DNA of 64,000 bases from Paenibacillus sp. EZ-K15 (GTDB lineage: Bacteria; Bacillota; Bacilli; Paenibacillales; Paenibacillaceae), in assembly GCF_002573715.1 (NCBI RefSeq), contig NZ_PDHM01000020.1, forward strand, positions 124,001 to 188,000, written 5' to 3'. Made by a program: the position numbers and the translations under genes. Below are positions 61,637 to 64,000 of this stretch, piece by piece. The stretch's first letter is position 1; each line of letters starts with the position of its first letter. Under the pieces are notes generated by a model. The model did no database searches and was not told the origin of the DNA. It was given only the letters and a program-made list of their open reading frames with translations.

Positions 61637-62608
61637 TTAACTGATCTTGCTCTGATCCGCTTGCGGCTTCTCCATAAGCTTTGACACCATATCATCGGTC
61701 ATATGGTTCAAATCATATTGTACATCAAATCCCCATTCTTCGCGTGCTGCAGTTGCATCGATGGAATCCGGCCATTCGTTCGCAATCGCCTGACGGACAG
61801 GATCCACGTCATAGTCGAGGCTGAAATCCGGTATATGCCGGCGGATGCTGGCCGCAATCCCCTCAGGATCGATGCTCATCGCCGTGACATTAAAGGCGTT
61901 ACGGTGCTTCAGCTTGGACGGATCAGCTTCCATCAATGTCATGATGGCGGAAATCGCATCCGGCATGTACATCATGTCAAGGTAGGTCCCTTTATCAATA
62001 TAGGAAGTGTAGCTTCCATTGCGGATGGCCTCTACATACATCTCAACCGCATAATCCGTCGTTCCCCCGCCCGGAGGCGCGGAGTGGGAGATCAGCCCTG
62101 GAAAGCGCAATCCGCGGGTATCCACTCCGAATTTATGGTAATAGTAGTCACACAACAGCTCGCCCGAGACCTTGCTGACTCCATACATCGTTAACGGGCG
62201 CTGCACCGTGTCTTGCGGCGTTGCTTTTTTCGGGGTATCCGCCCCGAATGCCGCGATGGAGCTCGGCGTAAAGAACTGGCAGGATAATGCCCGTGCCGTC
62301 TCGAGGGCACTTAACAAACCGCCCATGTTCAGGTTCCACGCCAGTGCCGGATTGGATTCCGCCTTGGCGGACAACAGGGCTGCAAGGTGGATAATCGCAT
62401 CCGCCCGGTGTTCTTTAGCCGCTTCGTGGAATGCGTGGTGGTCGGTTACATCCAGTATTCTGAATGGTCCTGATTGGACCGTTTCATGATGGATTTGGCG
62501 AATGTCCGTTGCGAGAACAGCTTCTTCACCGTAAACTTGCCGCAATTTCGCCACCAGGTCTGAGCCAATCTGACCGAGCGCACCGGTTACCATAATTCGT
62601 TTCATCAC
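61637..62608 (-). CDS. tdh: L-threonine 3-dehydrogenase (SDR/epimerase type)
   Basis: A 323-residue extended short-chain dehydrogenase. The NAD site is VTGALGQIGSDLV (GxxGxxG), FTPSSIAAFGADTP holds the Ser, and YGVSKVSGELLCDYYYHKFG holds the Tyr-Lys pair. This is the epimerase-like Tdh that oxidises threonine to 2-amino-3-ketobutyrate. It follows kbl, whose product splits that intermediate, 13 bp away, which strongly supports the assignment over a generic epimerase. Confidence 0.9.
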   Translation of the reverse strand: MMKRIMVTGALGQIGSDLVAKLRQVYGEEAVLATDIRQIHHETVQSGPFRILDVTDHHAFHEAAKEHRADAIIHLAALLSAKAESNPALAWNLNMGGLLSALETARALSCQFFTPSSIAAFGADTPKKATPQDTVQRPLTMYGVSKVSGELLCDYYYHKFGVDTRGLRFPGLISHSAPPGGGTTDYAVEMYVEAIRNGSYTSYIDKGTYLDMMYMPDAISAIMTLMEADPSKLKHRNAFNVTAMSIDPEGIAASIRRHIPDFSLDYDVDPVRQAIANEWPDSIDATAAREEWGFDVQYDLNHMTDDMVSKLMEKPQADQSKIS

Positions 62609-62621
62609 TTGTGCCCCCTTA

Positions 62622-63812
62622 TTAGATCAGACCCAGCTCGCGTCCGATGGTTTCATATGCGGAAAGTGCGCGATCCAGCATCTCCTTCGTATGGATGGCG
62701 GTTGGCATATTCCGAACTCTTCCCGTGCCTTTTGGCACCGTCGGGAACACGATCGATTTGACATACACGCCTTCTTCGTACAATCTGGTGCTGAATTTCT
62801 GGGTGGTTGCCTCATCTCCAATAATGCAGGGGGTAATCGGAGTTTCGGTACGACCGACAGAATAGCCAAGACGCTTAAGTCCTTCCTGCAGATAACGGGT
62901 GTTCTCCCACAGCTTCATTTGCAGATCTTTGCTGTTCTGCAGGATATCGATAGCGGTAATACAAGCGGCTACGGTGCCTGGAGGCAGCGCCGTGGAGAAC
63001 AGGAACGGCCGGCTGCGGACCTTGAGCCAATCCACCAGATCCCGTGATCCAGCAACATACCCGCCGACAACGCCAACCGCCTTGGACAGCGTGCCGATCT
63101 GAATATCTACCCGCTCCGACAACCCGAAATGCTTCACCGTACCTGCACCGCCCCCAAGAACGCCAGATCCATGAGCGTCATCCACATAAGTAATCAGATC
63201 ATAGGTTTCGGCGATCTCCACGATTTCGGGGAGCTTCGCAATATCGCCATCCATCGAGAACACGCCATCGGTAATGACCATAATTTTGTTATATAAACCG
63301 GATTCTCTCGCTTCTTGTGCTTTCGAACGCAAATCGTCCATGTCCGAATGGTTAAAACGAATAACCTTCGCCTTGGTCAATCGGCAGCCGTCAATAATGG
63401 ACGCATGGTTGAGCTCATCCGACAAAATCGCATCCCCGGCACCCATCACCGCCGAGATTGCCGCCATATTGCAATTGAAACCGGATTGATACGTCAGCAC
63501 CGCCTCGGTTCCCTTGAACTGGGCAAGCTTCTCCTCAAGCTCTACATGAAGTGCAAGCGTTCCGTTAATGGAGCGAACAGCGCCGCTTCCAGTCCCGAAA
63601 TCGGTCGTAGCCCGGATTGCCGCTTGTTTCAATCGATCATCATTCGCCAGTCCGAGATAGTTGTTGGAAGATAAATTCACGAATTCACGACCCTGAATGG
63701 TAATGAGCGGACCATTCGGACTTTCAAGAGGCTGGATCGTATTATAGAGTCCTTGCTCCTTGAGTTCCGTTAGATTATCCTGTAAGAAAGCGCTTAACGA
63801 TTGACTGGACAT
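62622..63812 (-). CDS. kbl: 2-amino-3-ketobutyrate CoA ligase (glycine C-acetyltransferase)
   Basis: A 396-residue alpha-oxoamine synthase. Visible motifs: VNLSSNNYLGLAND, GSGAVRSINGTLALHVELEE, the Asp-His in YVDDAHGSGVLGG, and the PLP lysine in IGTLSKAVGVVGGYV. Kbl cleaves 2-amino-3-ketobutyrate with CoA to glycine and acetyl-CoA. It begins the kbl-tdh-regulator operon, with GGGAGG before ATG 63812 and a good promoter 57 bp upstream. Confidence 0.93.
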   Translation of the reverse strand: MSSQSLSAFLQDNLTELKEQGLYNTIQPLESPNGPLITIQGREFVNLSSNNYLGLANDDRLKQAAIRATTDFGTGSGAVRSINGTLALHVELEEKLAQFKGTEAVLTYQSGFNCNMAAISAVMGAGDAILSDELNHASIIDGCRLTKAKVIRFNHSDMDDLRSKAQEARESGLYNKIMVITDGVFSMDGDIAKLPEIVEIAETYDLITYVDDAHGSGVLGGGAGTVKHFGLSERVDIQIGTLSKAVGVVGGYVAGSRDLVDWLKVRSRPFLFSTALPPGTVAACITAIDILQNSKDLQMKLWENTRYLQEGLKRLGYSVGRTETPITPCIIGDEATTQKFSTRLYEEGVYVKSIVFPTVPKGTGRVRNMPTAIHTKEMLDRALSAYETIGRELGLI

Positions 63813-63868
63813 ATTAAATTCCTCCCGTGGATCCGAAGTATCTTAACGTACATATCATTTACCATTCC

Positions 63869-63897
63869 ATTGTATGCAAAAAGTCACACGTATGCAA
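63869..63897 (-). promoter_or_regulatory. Promoter of the kbl-tdh operon
   Basis: On the minus strand TTGCAT (63892-63897) and TACAAT (63869-63874) are separated by exactly 17 bp. Both elements contain or abut TATGCAA boxes, so a bound regulator would cover the promoter. Confidence 0.65.
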
Positions 63898-63928
63898 TAT
63901 CCCGCACAAAAATATGCTATATTGCATA
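63871..63928. promoter_or_regulatory. Repeated TATGCAA operator boxes
   Basis: TATGCAA occurs at 63873-63879 and 63891-63897, and the near-palindrome TATGCTATATTGCATA lies at 63913-63928. The spacing of about 18-20 bp puts the boxes on one face of the helix. The likely ligand is the XRE-cupin protein of the same operon. Confidence 0.55.
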
Positions 63929-63932
63929 AATG

Positions 63933-63968
63933 AAAAAAGCCATGCTTCCTCAACTGAGAAAGCATGAC
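63933..63968 (-). terminator. Terminator of a minus-strand gene beyond the right edge
   Basis: GCCATGCTT (63939-63947) pairs with AAGCATGAC (63960-63968), and the A6 run at 63933-63938 gives a T run on the minus strand. It implies a minus-strand gene ending at or just past the window edge; too little of it remains to fix its frame. Confidence 0.7.
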
Positions 63969-64000
63969 TTCTTCATGGTTATTCTCTTAACGTCCAAATA

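Overview
The window looks like chromosomal DNA of a Paenibacillus-type Firmicute. The basis is gene content: AraC-class regulators with two-component partners of the YesM/YesN kind, LplABC-type and RbsABC-type sugar importers, lipobox solute-binding proteins, GlpP antitermination, a MocR-ddl pair, AGGAGG-type ribosome binding sites and intrinsic terminators. The genus is inferred, not proven. Most of the window is carbohydrate catabolism, with one degenerate integration hotspot.

Layout. 1-1.6 kb: an HTH fragment, a small membrane protein, a Ycf48-like lipoprotein and a tRNA-Leu-like remnant. 1.7-11.4 kb: one long minus-strand unit, LacI regulator, ribokinase, RbsA-like ATPase, two permeases, binding protein, ureidoglycolate-lyase-like protein, M20 amidohydrolase and a GATase-like protein, with two copies of a 17-bp LacI-type box upstream. 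11.7-24.9 kb: an island bounded by imperfect ~160-180 bp repeats, each holding the 3' half of a tRNA-Leu(CAA) gene and a related terminator. It contains a truncated parA, an IS5-family element, a decayed DUF711 gene, an AT-richer GH28 gene, three 51-bp tandem repeats, a visibly GC-richer block (GH130, ABC importer, YesM/YesN pair), an NRPS remnant and an integrase remnant. An intact tRNA-Leu(CAG) lies just outside.

25.3-32 kb: housekeeping and glycerol genes (stalk-domain protein, lysoplasmalogenase, MgtC, GlpP, HAD phosphatase, GlpD). Two similar leader terminators suggest that GlpP controls both glpD and its own HAD-glpP operon. 32-39 kb: two AraC-controlled modules of Gfo/Idh/MocA dehydrogenases and TIM-barrel isomerases, arranged as mirror images that converge on a shared terminator. 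39.1-44.4 kb: aminotransferase, D-Ala-D-Ala ligase and a MocR-type regulator, then a divergent BAAT-family thioesterase. 44.4-60.9 kb: a glycan and glycoprotein degradation cluster (DUF4091 protein, GH88, GH29, membrane AraC regulator, LplABC importer, M60 peptidase), including a scar where an AraC gene and a fucosidase gene have collapsed together. 61-64 kb: the threonine-to-glycine pathway (kbl, tdh) with an XRE-cupin regulator and repeated TATGCAA boxes over the promoter.

All functions are assigned by reading proteins and motifs; no database search was run.
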